A stretch of DNA of 32,167 nt from a virus. A program made the position numbers and the translations under genes. The stretch lies in the IMG/VR virus record IMGVR_UViG_3300023184_002573, positions 1 through 32,167 of that record; one strand, 5' to 3'. The notes below the pieces were generated by a model that was given only the letters and a program-made list of their open reading frames with translations, made no database searches and was not told where the DNA came from. Of this stretch, positions 6,997 to 15,832 are shown piece after piece (position 1 is the first letter of the stretch; every line of letters starts with the position of its first letter).

Positions 6997-7906
6997 GTTC
7001 GGGTTCCCAATTATAAATTATATATTTGTCTCTCCACTGTGGGCGAGCTTGTTCGTACTGTTCTAATAAACTATCTACTATTGTAGCAGGCGTTTCTTGA
7101 AAAGTAAAATCGTATGTCTGTTCAAATAGTGTTGTATCTAGAGCAAAATCATAGGCATTGGCTGTTGTACCTTTATCTATAATATCTACTCTCAATTTAT
7201 CACTAACTGCCTGGGCAATTTCTCCCACAGTGCCGTTAAAGCTGGCTAAATTATAAATGCCAGGCATTGGTTGTTCAATACAGCGAACAACTGCACGACA
7301 CAGATCTTCAATACCTAACATAGCGCGGCTGATGTGTTTGTTTGTTACCTGTATACCTGTACCAAGTTGTACACTATGATACATGCTATTGATCATCACA
7401 TCAACACGCAAGTTTGGTGCCCAACCATTAACTGTGCCAAAGCGTAGACCAATCACACGCTTACCTTTAAGGTTAGCAATAGTTGCCTGTTGATCTAATG
7501 CGTACTTTGTTACGTCATAGTTGTTAACTGGAGTAAAGTGTGTGTTAGTTTCTTTGTGGCGTTCACCCGGCTTACTGTTACCGTATACACTAGCTGAACT
7601 TGCATAGATAACCAATTGATCATCTAGTTTAGCTAATAAGTCTGTGAAGTTAGTTACATTGTTTAACCATGGACCTGGCAAGTCTCCCTTACAACTCGGC
7701 ACGCTACTGTGTCCAGCTAAGACTATAATAACATCAAACTCTGCTAGTTCTTCTCTAGTAAGTTTGTGATAGTCACGACTGTCACTGGTTTCATCATAGG
7801 CAAACCACCCGCAGTCATTGGATTTTACAAAGTGATGATCACCTAGAACTTGACGTAGTCTACTTCCAATGTATCCATTACCACCTAGAATTAATACTTT
7901 TTTCAT
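6983..7906 (-). CDS. NAD(P)-dependent epimerase/dehydratase (extended SDR)
   Basis: A 307-residue extended short-chain dehydrogenase. GGNGYIG at 8-14 is the dinucleotide-binding loop; YASSASVYG at 101-109 supplies the Ser and YDVTK at 130-134 the catalytic Tyr and Lys. In this context it is a good candidate for the 4-ketoreductase or epimerase that finishes the C-methylated deoxysugar. The start overlaps the stop of the upstream gene by one nucleotide (TGATG). Confidence 0.88.
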   Translation of the reverse strand: MKKVLILGGNGYIGSRLRQVLGDHHFVKSNDCGWFAYDETSDSRDYHKLTREELAEFDVIIVLAGHSSVPSCKGDLPGPWLNNVTNFTDLLAKLDDQLVIYASSASVYGNSKPGERHKETNTHFTPVNNYDVTKYALDQQATIANLKGKRVIGLRFGTVNGWAPNLRVDVMINSMYHSVQLGTGIQVTNKHISRAMLGIEDLCRAVVRCIEQPMPGIYNLASFNGTVGEIAQAVSDKLRVDIIDKGTTANAYDFALDTTLFEQTYDFTFQETPATIVDSLLEQYEQARPQWRDKYIIYNWEPEHARC

Positions 7907-8643
7907 CAGTCAATGATCATCATGCCATTAGGTGCGATGTTACCCTGCAATCCTACAGTTTCTAATTCAACTAATTTATCCTTAGGGATAAATTTAGCCA
8001 TTGCATGCTCATTGTCGATATATTTGTTTTGATTAAATAATCCTACCATGGTTTCAATAATTTTGTTATACATACCGATAGTATCAGCTAATAGACTAGG
8101 AGTAAATGACCATAGACGTGTTTGCAATAGCGTATTAACGCCAGTGTCAGCCGGGTTGATCCAACTTGGTTGAGCTTTTTTAAACACATACTTGTCTTTG
8201 GTAGTAGCATTATCAAACTTAGCAATGTCGAACTTATCTGTAACCCGATAGCGACCGCTGAGCTTAAAAATACGATCAGCACCTTTAACTTCTTTCATCA
8301 TGGCTTTGTTATTGCTGATGTATGTCAGAGCTTTCATGATACCTAATGCTTCCATGGCATTCTTGCCAATATCATAATTTTGAACATTGTCATGGAAATA
8401 TTTGATATCAGCGTCATCGCTGTTGTCGATATAATAGTCAACTAGGTCAATGAGTTCTTCAAACTCTGCACTGGTGTCATTCTGTACATCAACTTTGCTG
8501 TTGTCTACGAGAATAACAACTGCGCCAGGAATATATTTCTTAGCACTCTTAGCTGTGTCTAGGGTCTGTTGGATACGTTGTGTGGGATCATAGATACCAT
8601 AGTTAGTATATACTGCTGATGTTAGTAATACGATATTTTTCAT
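7906..8643 (-). CDS. Glycosyltransferase-like protein with KLSGRYR motif
   Basis: The start is placed at ATG 8641-8643, with AAGGA upstream; a longer frame upstream lacks this site and would overlap rmlB. The 245-residue product begins with a beta strand (MKNIVLLTSAVYTNYG) and contains KLSGRYRV near the middle, a pattern seen in poorly described phage and LPS-type glycosyltransferases (WavE-like). A sugar-transfer role in the deoxysugar operon is plausible, but no DXD motif stands out, so the call is tentative. Confidence 0.6.
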   Translation of the reverse strand: MKNIVLLTSAVYTNYGIYDPTQRIQQTLDTAKSAKKYIPGAVVILVDNSKVDVQNDTSAEFEELIDLVDYYIDNSDDADIKYFHDNVQNYDIGKNAMEALGIMKALTYISNNKAMMKEVKGADRIFKLSGRYRVTDKFDIAKFDNATTKDKYVFKKAQPSWINPADTGVNTLLQTRLWSFTPSLLADTIGMYNKIIETMVGLFNQNKYIDNEHAMAKFIPKDKLVELETVGLQGNIAPNGMMIID

Positions 8644-8651
8644 ATTAGTCC

Positions 8652-9683
8652 TTATTCGCAACGTAACCAACGGTCGTTCTTCAATGTCCATTGTACAACT
8701 TCACCAATACGTTCTGTTAAACTAACCTTAGGTTCCCAACCTAAACTGCGCATGTAGTCACCACTCAGTGCATAACGCAGGTCATGTCCTGGACGTGAGC
8801 TATGGAAGTCGACCATTTCGTACTTCAATTCTTTTCCTTGCGCATCAGCGATAATCTGTGCTAGTTGTAAATTATTAATTTCTTGTTTGCCTACTAGATT
8901 GAACTTAGGACATTTAGCATCACCATAGTCTGCTTCTAGCTTAGTACTATCTAATCCTAACAAGAACATCATAGCATCTGCTACGTCTGCCGCATGGATG
9001 TAGAAACGACTGCCTGGAATAGTACGGGTCGCATCACTGTGGATAGTGATAGCATCGCCATCGTTTACCTTACGGATACACATTGGAATAAACTTCTCTG
9101 GGTGTTGGCGTTGACCAAACACGTTCATAGTATGTGTGATGTAGATAGGTAATTTGTAGGTATTTTCAAACGCTACTGCTAGTTCTTCGCCGCCGGCTTT
9201 GGTTGCTGAATATGGATTACTAGAATTGTAACGATCACGTTCACCATAGTTCACACCATTGGGTGCTGGACCAAATACTTCATCAGTTGAGAAGTAAATG
9301 AAACGTTCTAGATTTTTTAGTTTACGGCTAAACTCTAAGATATGGCCTGTACCTACTACATTATCCCAGACAAACTCCATTGGGAATTCAATGCTACGAT
9401 CAACATGGCTACCTGCGGCTAAATGTAAGACATAATTCACATCACCAATGTCACGAACTACCATCGGGTTTAATTCAGCACGTAGATCATGGAAGACAAT
9501 CTTCACACGCTTTTTGGTGTCTGCATCAAAATCGGCCATCATATCTGATAGACGATTTAGATTACCCGAGAAGTCTAGTCTGTCTAAGCTGACTACGTTC
9601 CAATCGGTATTTCTTAAAATATTTTCAATAACGTGGTGTGCGATAAAACCCGCACCGCCAGTCACTAAGACGGTTTTTGACAT
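8652..9683 (-). CDS. rmlB: dTDP-glucose 4,6-dehydratase-like protein
   Basis: A 343-residue extended SDR. TGGAGFIAHH at 8-17 binds NAD; STDEVFG at 132-138 supplies the Thr-Asp-Glu set diagnostic of nucleotide-sugar 4,6-dehydratases; YSATKAG at 158-164 has the catalytic Tyr/Lys; MNVFGQRQHPEKFIP matches the substrate-binding block. It would make a 4-keto-6-deoxy sugar, the entry point for the methyltransferases downstream. No RmlA homologue is obvious in this operon, so the dTDP-glucose (or other nucleotide sugar) may come from the host. TGGAG precedes the ATG and a late-type motif lies 40 nt upstream. The exact nucleotide and sugar are not decided by sequence. Confidence 0.88.
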   Translation of the reverse strand: MSKTVLVTGGAGFIAHHVIENILRNTDWNVVSLDRLDFSGNLNRLSDMMADFDADTKKRVKIVFHDLRAELNPMVVRDIGDVNYVLHLAAGSHVDRSIEFPMEFVWDNVVGTGHILEFSRKLKNLERFIYFSTDEVFGPAPNGVNYGERDRYNSSNPYSATKAGGEELAVAFENTYKLPIYITHTMNVFGQRQHPEKFIPMCIRKVNDGDAITIHSDATRTIPGSRFYIHAADVADAMMFLLGLDSTKLEADYGDAKCPKFNLVGKQEINNLQLAQIIADAQGKELKYEMVDFHSSRPGHDLRYALSGDYMRSLGWEPKVSLTERIGEVVQWTLKNDRWLRCE

Positions 9684-9722
9684 TGATATACTCCAGTTTT
9701 CGTTGAATTCACTACTTTTTAG

Positions 9723-9730
9723 TATTTATT
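9723..9730 (-). promoter_or_regulatory. Possible T4-type late promoter motif
   Basis: Minus-strand AATAAATA followed by CTA lies about 40 nt before the rmlB start codon. It differs by one base from the T4 late consensus TATAAATA and would leave a leader holding the TGGAG site. Similar octamers lie at 1853-1860 and 25381-25388. In AT-rich DNA such octamers arise by chance, so this is tentative. Confidence 0.35.
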
Positions 9731-9752
9731 TTAGCAAAAATCAGCGGAAAAA

Positions 9753-9914
9753 TTATGCCGCTACTGTATTTGCTACTTTAGCTTCTACGTATTCTTTAAT
9801 GAATTTGATAGCTTTGCGACTAGTATCAAATACATATTCTGTAGTATCATCTTCTTGTGTTAGGATCACCACGAATCCATTTTTTACTTTACGAATTTCA
9901 ATTGAATCAAACAT
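9753..9914 (-). CDS. Hypothetical 53-aa protein
   Basis: A 53-residue protein starting at ATG 9912-9914, with AAGAGGAAA upstream, immediately downstream of the consensus promoter at 9947-9975. The product alternates beta-like (IEIRKVKNGFVVILT) and helical charged segments. No family was recognised. It is the first gene of the deoxysugar transcript; its position suggests strong expression. Confidence 0.65.
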   Translation of the reverse strand: MFDSIEIRKVKNGFVVILTQEDDTTEYVFDTSRKAIKFIKEYVEAKVANTVAA

Positions 9915-9946
9915 TTTGTTTCCTCTTATAAGATTATTACCTTATA

Positions 9947-9975
9947 ATAGTAACAGGTTTAACTAAGTTTGTCAA
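9947..9975 (-). promoter_or_regulatory. Strong sigma70-type promoter for the deoxysugar operon
   Basis: Minus-strand TTGACA (9970-9975), 17-nt spacer, TACTAT (9947-9952). It starts directly after the T-run of the porin terminator, so the terminator and promoter insulate the porin from the operon downstream. The first start codon is 33 nt past the -10 box. Confidence 0.8.
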
Positions 9976-10006
9976 GAAAAAGCCCCACCGAAATGAGGCT
10001 TTTTTT
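9976..10006 (-). terminator. Rho-independent terminator after the porin
   Basis: AAAAAGCC and GGCTTTTT form a stem that extends with one mismatch into CA/TG, closing a short loop. On the minus strand the arm is followed by TTTTTCTT. It lies about 25 nt past the porin stop codon. The arm is flanked by A/T runs on both sides, so it might work in both directions, but no plus-strand gene needs it. Confidence 0.85.
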
Positions 10007-10032
10007 GGCTTTATCGAACTAAGAAATCAATC

Positions 10033-11196
10033 TTAGAAGAATAAGATCGCACCTGCTGAGTATGTATCGCTCTTGTTAGAAACACCACTATGTGCTTCTG
10101 ACTCAACTCGATTGTATTCAGCTACTAAGTTTAAATGCTTAGTAAGTGGGTGGTAAGCACCAACAGTGATACGTTCGTTGCTGTCGACTAGGCTTGATGA
10201 ATCTGATGCGTTAGCCTTGTCTAGATTTGATACACCGTATGCTAGACCAAGTTTTGTCTTGATTGGCAATGTATATGTACCTTGGACATAGTAACCATCT
10301 GAATCACGTTTGTTGCCCGATGCATCAGCACCGTTTGAACCAAATGTTGTTGTACCAGCACCTTCACCTTTATAGTAGTAACCAGTTAGACCAACTGCGC
10401 CGTATGATGCTGTAGCACCAATGTCGCCAGCCCAAGCTGTGTATTCACCACCTGTTGTAGGTTGAACTTTGTAGCTTGCGCCCGAAGTCCAAACTTTGGT
10501 GTTGATACCATTTGTAGCAAATGTGTAAGACACTTTACCTTCTAGACCAAAACGGTCTTGGTTAAGTGAATTTTGACTTGCTTGGTTAGGGTTAGTAATA
10601 CCAACAGTTGCTTGTAAACCGTTCATGTTAGGTGTTGTGTATGAGATTTGACCTTTCCATGCTGGATAGATATAACCACTACCAATACCACCTAGTGTTG
10701 TGGCAGCGCCACTTACACCAGCACCAGCACCAACGCCCAATAATGTCATATCGTTTAAGATAGCATCACTTGCAAAAATACCAATGTCTTTACCTAACTT
10801 AATTGAACCCCATGATTTGTCACCAAACGATAGATACGCTTGACGATTTAATGGAGTACTAGAATCACCAGCTGCACTGTTGTCAGAAGCATTTGGTTGG
10901 AAGCTGATCGTGAATTCTACATCAAGATCATTTTGACGAGTTTTACCTGTAAAACCTAACCATGATGGTAGTAGGCCAGTGTTAATACCCATTGCGTCTT
11001 TTTCACCAAGTGAATCTGGTTTAGCTGCTAAGCCACCTGTAATTACATTATTACCATGAGCTTTAGTGTAGTTAGCAAAAGCGTTAACGTTACCGTTTAC
11101 ATCTAATGTCCACTCACCAGCTGGGATAACAATACCAGCGTTTGCTGATGTTGCGAACAAACCTGCTAGCATTGTTGCGATTAATGATTTCTTCAT
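10033..11196 (-). CDS. Gram-negative outer-membrane porin, complete
   Basis: The start is set at ATG 11194-11196, preceded by AGAGGAAA. The 387-residue product has a textbook signal peptide (MKKSLIATMLAGLFATSANA, cleavage after residue 20), then a long run of short alternating beta strands rich in Gly, Ser, Thr and Tyr, and ends GAILFF with the terminal Phe needed for BAM-dependent assembly. NGNVNAFANY near the mature N-terminus and KLGKDIGIFASDAIL (loop 3 region) fit porins of the betaproteobacterial type. It should form a general diffusion pore in the host outer membrane. It has its own terminator and lies after ahcY with no clear sigma70 promoter; an inverted repeat occupies its leader. 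A full porin gene is very unusual in a T4-like phage. Confidence 0.9.
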   Translation of the reverse strand: MKKSLIATMLAGLFATSANAGIVIPAGEWTLDVNGNVNAFANYTKAHGNNVITGGLAAKPDSLGEKDAMGINTGLLPSWLGFTGKTRQNDLDVEFTISFQPNASDNSAAGDSSTPLNRQAYLSFGDKSWGSIKLGKDIGIFASDAILNDMTLLGVGAGAGVSGAATTLGGIGSGYIYPAWKGQISYTTPNMNGLQATVGITNPNQASQNSLNQDRFGLEGKVSYTFATNGINTKVWTSGASYKVQPTTGGEYTAWAGDIGATASYGAVGLTGYYYKGEGAGTTTFGSNGADASGNKRDSDGYYVQGTYTLPIKTKLGLAYGVSNLDKANASDSSSLVDSNERITVGAYHPLTKHLNLVAEYNRVESEAHSGVSNKSDTYSAGAILFF

Positions 11197-11230
11197 TATG
11201 ATTTCCTCTTTGTTTAATTTGTTGCAAAAA

Positions 11231-11255
11231 TGCCACAAAATAATATTTTGTTGCA
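11231..11255 (-). repeat. Inverted repeat in the porin leader
   Basis: TGC-x-ACAAAATA and TATTTTGT-x-GCA flank a single central base: 12-nt arms with one mismatch. It lies 35-60 nt ahead of the porin start codon. The symmetry suits a dimeric repressor site; as RNA it would be a weak AT-rich hairpin. The rest of the 120-nt gap between ahcY and the porin shows no strong sigma70 promoter; a weak late-like CTAAATAA lies at about 11270. Confidence 0.6.
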
Positions 11256-11316
11256 CATAAGCCACGTTTTTATTTAGCCAGGTGGCCGAGAGGTAATAAT
11301 ATTACTTAATGATTTT

Positions 11317-12603
11317 TTAATAACGATAACTATCAGGCTTATATGGACCATCGACCGCAACGCCAATATATGTGGCTTGATCAGCGGTTAATGCTGTTAA
11401 TTCTGCACCAATCTTGGCTAAATGTAATTGAGAAACCTTCTCATCCAAATGTTTTGGCAGTAGATATAAATGTCCAATTTGATAATCTTCAGTATTAGTA
11501 AACATTTCGATCTGTGCTAGGACCTGATTAGTAAAACTGTTTGACATAACATAACTAGGATGTCCAGTAGCACAACCCAAGTTCACTAGTCGACCTTTAG
11601 CAAGGATAATGATCTTATTGCCGTTTGGTAAGGTTACATGATCTACCTGAGGTTTGATCTCGTCCCAGACTAGATCTTGGATACCAGCAATATCAATCTC
11701 ACTGTCAAAGTGCCCAATGTTACATACGATACTATTATGTTTCATCTTCACCATGTGTTCGCGTGTGATAATATCGATGTTACCTGTGGCTGTTACAAAG
11801 ATGTCTGCCTTGTCTGCGGCATAGTCCATTGTTACTACACGATAGCCTTCCATGGCTGCCTGTAGTGCGCAGATAGGATCAATCTCAGTTACCCATACCT
11901 GTGCTGATAATGCACGAAGTGCGGCCGCTGATCCTTTACCTACATCACCAAAGCCAGCTACTACTGCTACCTTGCCTGCGATCATCACATCAGTTGCACG
12001 TTTGATACCGTCTACTAGACTTTCTCTGCAACCATACAAGTTATCAAACTTAGCTTTGGTTACTGAATCATTTACGTTGATAGCACGTAACTTAAATTCA
12101 CCTCGAGCCATGGCTTCATTGATCTTATGGATACCTGTAGTTGTTTCTTCTGTAACACCACGGATACCTTCTAATAGTCCCGGATGATGTTTGTGTACAT
12201 AATAAGTTAAATCATGGCCATCATCAAGTAACATATTTGGCCGCCAGTCATCTGGACCACTAACTGTCTGTTCAATACACCACCAATATTCTTCTTCTGT
12301 TTCGCCTTTCCAAGCAAATACCGGAATACCTTGATCAGCCAGTGCGGCGGCGGCGTGATCCTGTGTTGAAAATATGTTACATGATGACCAACGCACTTCT
12401 GCACCTAAAGCAATTAGTGTTTCAACTAGCACAGCAGTCTGGATTGTCATGTGTAACGATCCAGCGATACGTGCGCCTTTAAGTGGTTGCGCTTCTTTAA
12501 ATTCTTCTCTAACAGCCATTAAGCCTGGCATTTCTGTTTCGGCGATAGCGATTTCTTTGTGCCCCCAATCAGCTAAACTTATATCTTTTACTTTGTAATC
12601 CAT
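11317..12603 (-). CDS. ahcY: S-adenosyl-L-homocysteine hydrolase
   Basis: A full-length 428-residue SAHase. It splits S-adenosylhomocysteine into adenosine and homocysteine in the cytoplasm. Visible landmarks are [11 protein letters not shown] at 79-89, the [11 protein letters not shown] catalytic block at 178-188, the NAD-binding [10 protein letters not shown] at 217-226, [10 protein letters not shown] near 345, and the C-terminal KPDSYRY that contributes to the neighbouring NAD site. One oddity is DDGHD at 127-131, where the usual sequence is DDGGD. It closes the acyltransferase/desaturase operon (1-nt gap after the desaturase stop region). Its logical role is to relieve product inhibition of the several methyltransferases encoded here and to recycle homocysteine. 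Confidence 0.95.
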   Translation of the reverse strand: MDYKVKDISLADWGHKEIAIAETEMPGLMAVREEFKEAQPLKGARIAGSLHMTIQTAVLVETLIALGAEVRWSSCNIFSTQDHAAAALADQGIPVFAWKGETEEEYWWCIEQTVSGPDDWRPNMLLDDGHDLTYYVHKHHPGLLEGIRGVTEETTTGIHKINEAMARGEFKLRAINVNDSVTKAKFDNLYGCRESLVDGIKRATDVMIAGKVAVVAGFGDVGKGSAAALRALSAQVWVTEIDPICALQAAMEGYRVVTMDYAADKADIFVTATGNIDIITREHMVKMKHNSIVCNIGHFDSEIDIAGIQDLVWDEIKPQVDHVTLPNGNKIIILAKGRLVNLGCATGHPSYVMSNSFTNQVLAQIEMFTNTEDYQIGHLYLLPKHLDEKVSQLHLAKIGAELTALTADQATYIGVAVDGPYKPDSYRY

Positions 12604-12604
12604 G

Positions 12605-13384
12605 TTAATCCTTTATTTGTTTGAAAGTTAATTTTTGAACATAAAAATCTATGTTTAGCCATTTCCATATGCCTGTTCCATAATATGGTTCAGTTTGCGT
12701 TTGATCATTGTCATGGTGATAATGATGCCAACATTGGCTGCCGTAAACTAAGACTAACCAATTTTTATCCTCAATTTTTAATTTATGTGTTACCCAATCA
12801 ATAGTTTTCCATATAAACAACCATGACCACATCGGAAATATAAACCAAGCAACAAAGGTCCACAATGATGTTAATGTTACACATAATATAATGTTAGCAG
12901 CACAGATCCACGCCCAATATTTTTGAAAGAATCTATATAATTTAGTATCTTGAACCTGTATCCTATCAGGATCAACATGATGCCAGGGGCTTGGGGCCGT
13001 CATATCTAAACAATATAATATAGGGTTAGTTGCTAGATCTATTTTACTTTGTGTAGGGTCTTTATCGGTCTCGTAAAATTCATGATGTTTCCAATGGAAT
13101 GAAATTTTGCTAAATGGTGATTGAAAGTCAAATGATACTATTCTCCAATATCCTAAAAATTCAATAATAGCCCAACGAGGTTTAAGCAACTTATGAACAT
13201 GGAATTCGTGATATATTCCGATATAGATCGAATCAATTATCCGCCAAACAAGAAAACTAATAGCAAATTGCCATAATGGTACAAAGAAAAACGAAGGCAA
13301 TATTAAAAACATTAGCCAAAATCCTCGTCTGGCATTAAATTTACTAAACAGGAATAAAAATTTATCTTTTAATAATTGTATCAT
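12605..13384 (-). CDS. Membrane fatty-acid desaturase/hydroxylase-like protein
   Basis: I prefer ATG 13382-13384 (259 residues), 2 nt after the upstream stop and with GAGA ahead; a TTG at 13390 is the alternative. The protein has several hydrophobic segments and three His clusters in desaturase order: HEFHVH near 59-64, HWKHH near 97-101 and WHHYHH near 219-224, plus a further His in WVTHK. Such boxes bind a di-iron centre in fatty-acid desaturases and sterol/fatty-acid hydroxylases at the inner membrane. It is divergent from the clear desaturase two genes upstream, so the reaction could be hydroxylation or desaturation. Its chemistry cannot be read from sequence. Confidence 0.78.
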   Translation of the reverse strand: MIQLLKDKFLFLFSKFNARRGFWLMFLILPSFFFVPLWQFAISFLVWRIIDSIYIGIYHEFHVHKLLKPRWAIIEFLGYWRIVSFDFQSPFSKISFHWKHHEFYETDKDPTQSKIDLATNPILYCLDMTAPSPWHHVDPDRIQVQDTKLYRFFQKYWAWICAANIILCVTLTSLWTFVAWFIFPMWSWLFIWKTIDWVTHKLKIEDKNWLVLVYGSQCWHHYHHDNDQTQTEPYYGTGIWKWLNIDFYVQKLTFKQIKD

Positions 13385-13386
13385 GA

Positions 13387-14994
13387 TCAATCTCGCATAA
13401 ATTCTGGTGCGTTAAACTTATAATCTACTTCTATTTCTGTTGTTGGGGATGTAGAATAATTAATTTTTTTCCATAACAAATTTTGGTACATATTAAATCG
13501 AGAATGTTTCGCTAGACGTAGCTTATGCCAATTCACTTCACGCAGCTTGGTACTACGGGCTTCTTTAAAGTCAAATCCCAAATTGGCAATTTGGAAGCTC
13601 ATCGAAGCACGCATATTATTTACCTGCCACATTCTACGGCTAAAACTTTGTTCAAGTTCTAAAGCACGATGTAGGTCCATATGCGGACTTTCCCATACCA
13701 CTGTCTCATTCATAAATTGTGCTTCTAGTTCTGTAATATCTTTTTCTTTCTTTACTTTATATCCAAATTTTGAAAAGTCTGTACCAAACACACTAAGATA
13801 ATTCGCATATCCTTCGGGCTGAATCCATAAAGTATAAAAATCAGATGAGTCGATTGCAATCTCTCCTGATTCTATCCTTTCAACTGTTGATGTTACTTGT
13901 TCCTCTGACTCTAAAGGTAATCCTATAATAAAAGAAGAATGCAATAATAAGTCATTACCATAGCGACGTTTTAATTCAGATATTGTTTTAATTAATCTAT
14001 CTGGATCACCACCCTTGCCGATAATTTCACCAGTCGGCGCATGCATACTTTCTAAACCAAAATGTGCTCCACGCCAGCCGCTTTCAAATAATAAATCCAT
14101 AGTATGAGGTTTTGCTGCTATTAGATCTAATCGAATATATGCCCAATATTCTAATTGGAATGGTAAACTTTTACTAACTTGAAGTATCATTTCTAGTTTT
14201 TCTACACTATCATTAAATGTATCATCTAAGAAAAAATACCTAGTAATACCAAAGGTCTCGTAGTTATACAATAATTCTTGTTTTAACAAATCAACATTTT
14301 TAATATAATCTAATTTCTTTTTTCCGTTCAACGGGTATGAACAAAATTTACATCTGAAGATACACCCTCGAGATATTTCAATCGGTAGTGTTTCACCGGG
14401 AAGTATTATATCCTGAGAGCGCCATTGCATTTTATTATTAACAAAATCAAAACTTTCAGCACCGGCACCATCAATCACAGTAATACCATATAAATTTTTA
14501 ATCCAATTCTTAGGTTTAGATGTTTTATCTATTAGATGTTTTGCAAACTCAACTATAACAGTATCAGCATATCCCTTAAAAATATAATCAACATTTTTGT
14601 TACTAACAGTAACCAGTGCTTTTGGGCCACCTAGAATAATTTTACAATTTGGATTTTTTTGTTTAATAGCTTGGCATAGTTGATTACCTTGATCAAACCC
14701 ATGAGGCAACAAAGTATTTTTATCAGAACGAGAATATTGTATCTCACCAGTTTCTGTTGGATGTTGCCCCATTACTTTGTAAAAAAAATTATTAAATCCA
14801 ACAAATAATGTATTTTCATTTACTAAATGAACTACTGTCTTAATAAGTTCGTCAATGGTCCACATGTTTAAGTGGTGTATCACTGTAGTATCAATCCCTT
14901 GTTCTCTTAGGGCATTAGCAACCGTATACGGGCCCACATTCTTATTAAGAAATATTGGGTCAGTAATATCACTTAATAATACAGCATTATACAT
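13387..14994 (-). CDS. Radical SAM protein with N-terminal B12-binding-like domain
   Basis: A 535-residue protein. Residues 1-160 form a Rossmann-like region resembling cobalamin-binding domains, with LGGPKA at 121-126, but I see no clear DxHxxG, so B12 binding is doubtful. The radical SAM cluster motif is C211xxxC215xxC218 within ISRGCIFRCKFCSYP. HFGLESM follows, as in the MiaB/Elp3-like barrel. Proteins of this type (BchE-like and P-methylase-like) do methylations, ring formations and rearrangements. Located between two desaturase-like genes (TAATG overlap upstream), a lipid or isoprenoid substrate is a reasonable guess, but only from context. Confidence 0.85.
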   Translation of the reverse strand: MYNAVLLSDITDPIFLNKNVGPYTVANALREQGIDTTVIHHLNMWTIDELIKTVVHLVNENTLFVGFNNFFYKVMGQHPTETGEIQYSRSDKNTLLPHGFDQGNQLCQAIKQKNPNCKIILGGPKALVTVSNKNVDYIFKGYADTVIVEFAKHLIDKTSKPKNWIKNLYGITVIDGAGAESFDFVNNKMQWRSQDIILPGETLPIEISRGCIFRCKFCSYPLNGKKKLDYIKNVDLLKQELLYNYETFGITRYFFLDDTFNDSVEKLEMILQVSKSLPFQLEYWAYIRLDLIAAKPHTMDLLFESGWRGAHFGLESMHAPTGEIIGKGGDPDRLIKTISELKRRYGNDLLLHSSFIIGLPLESEEQVTSTVERIESGEIAIDSSDFYTLWIQPEGYANYLSVFGTDFSKFGYKVKKEKDITELEAQFMNETVVWESPHMDLHRALELEQSFSRRMWQVNNMRASMSFQIANLGFDFKEARSTKLREVNWHKLRLAKHSRFNMYQNLLWKKINYSTSPTTEIEVDYKFNAPEFMRD

Positions 14995-15827
14995 TACTGA
15001 TCTATTCTCATCTTTCCAGCGTCAGTTTGCGGTCCAGGCACTGCTAGGAATTTTTCAATAAACCAAGCACTGATGTCACTTTCACCTTTTTTAACAGCAA
15101 AGTCGTATAATTGCGCATTAGCATGATGATTATTGTGTAGTCCTTCACCTAGGCTAAATGTCTGCACCCATTGATTATTTGTACTTGTATCAACTGTTTC
15201 AAAGTTACGATATCCCCAACTATGCCCCACACAGTTTACCCATACGTTTAATTCAATATGATAGATTAAACTTGGTAATGCTAGTAGATATAATGTTAAG
15301 TGCCAATCGACTAATAAGGTAATAGCTGTTAATGCTCCCCAAATTTTATAATAATGATCATGGATGAATCTATATGTAGGGTGTATTAATAAGTCTCGTG
15401 GAGTCATTCCGCCACGACTCATAAACCAACTCAAACTTTGAAATTCCCAAATTCCCAATGCTGTATATAAACGTCCATCGTTTTTAGGACTGTGCCAATC
15501 CATTGGTTGATCAACTACTTTATGATGTTGGCGATGGTTTCGAGCGTATTGTATAGGACTACCTACTCCTAATAATAAACTTGTCCAGGCCATCAGACGT
15601 TCACCAAATGGAGTGGTATTAAAACTCTTATGGCTAAAATATCGATGCATACCTATACTGTGCCCGATTAGCTGTATAATTTTACTCCAAACAAGTGCAG
15701 CTAACAACCACCAAGCACTTACGTCGACAAATATAAGATATATCGCATAAAAACTAATTAGGTAAATCGTTCCTAAAAACAATCTATATTTGTTAGTGTT
15801 AATTTTCTTTTTTAAGTATTCCAACAT
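14994..15827 (-). CDS. Acyl-CoA/acyl-lipid desaturase (delta-9-like)
   Basis: A 277-residue integral membrane protein with the three canonical His boxes of delta-9 desaturases: H56SIGMH61, H98RQHH102 and H231NNHH235, and the conserved GEGLHNNHHA block. Hydrophobic segments at about 18-50, 80-92 and 165-190 give the usual two hairpins. It introduces a cis double bond in fatty acyl chains using O2 and a reductant, which must come from the host. The 5-nt gap to the acyltransferase upstream and the one-base overlap with the radical SAM gene indicate one operon. Confidence 0.9.
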   Translation of the reverse strand: MLEYLKKKINTNKYRLFLGTIYLISFYAIYLIFVDVSAWWLLAALVWSKIIQLIGHSIGMHRYFSHKSFNTTPFGERLMAWTSLLLGVGSPIQYARNHRQHHKVVDQPMDWHSPKNDGRLYTALGIWEFQSLSWFMSRGGMTPRDLLIHPTYRFIHDHYYKIWGALTAITLLVDWHLTLYLLALPSLIYHIELNVWVNCVGHSWGYRNFETVDTSTNNQWVQTFSLGEGLHNNHHANAQLYDFAVKKGESDISAWFIEKFLAVPGPQTDAGKMRIDQ

Positions 15828-15832
15828 TTTAA

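Noticed and set aside
9448-9966. Plus-strand 172-codon frame antisense to rmlB and its promoter
   Set aside because: It overlaps a strongly supported gene, the 53-aa gene and a consensus promoter on the other strand, and its composition is that of an antisense frame.
11270-11300. Plus-strand TGGCCGAGAGG resembling the D-arm of a Ser/Leu tRNA
   Set aside because: No anticodon arm, T-arm or matching acceptor follows; the sequence runs directly into the end of ahcY.
11852-12187. Plus-strand frame of 111 codons antisense to ahcY
   Set aside because: It lies wholly within the well-conserved ahcY gene and has no ribosome binding site or family match.
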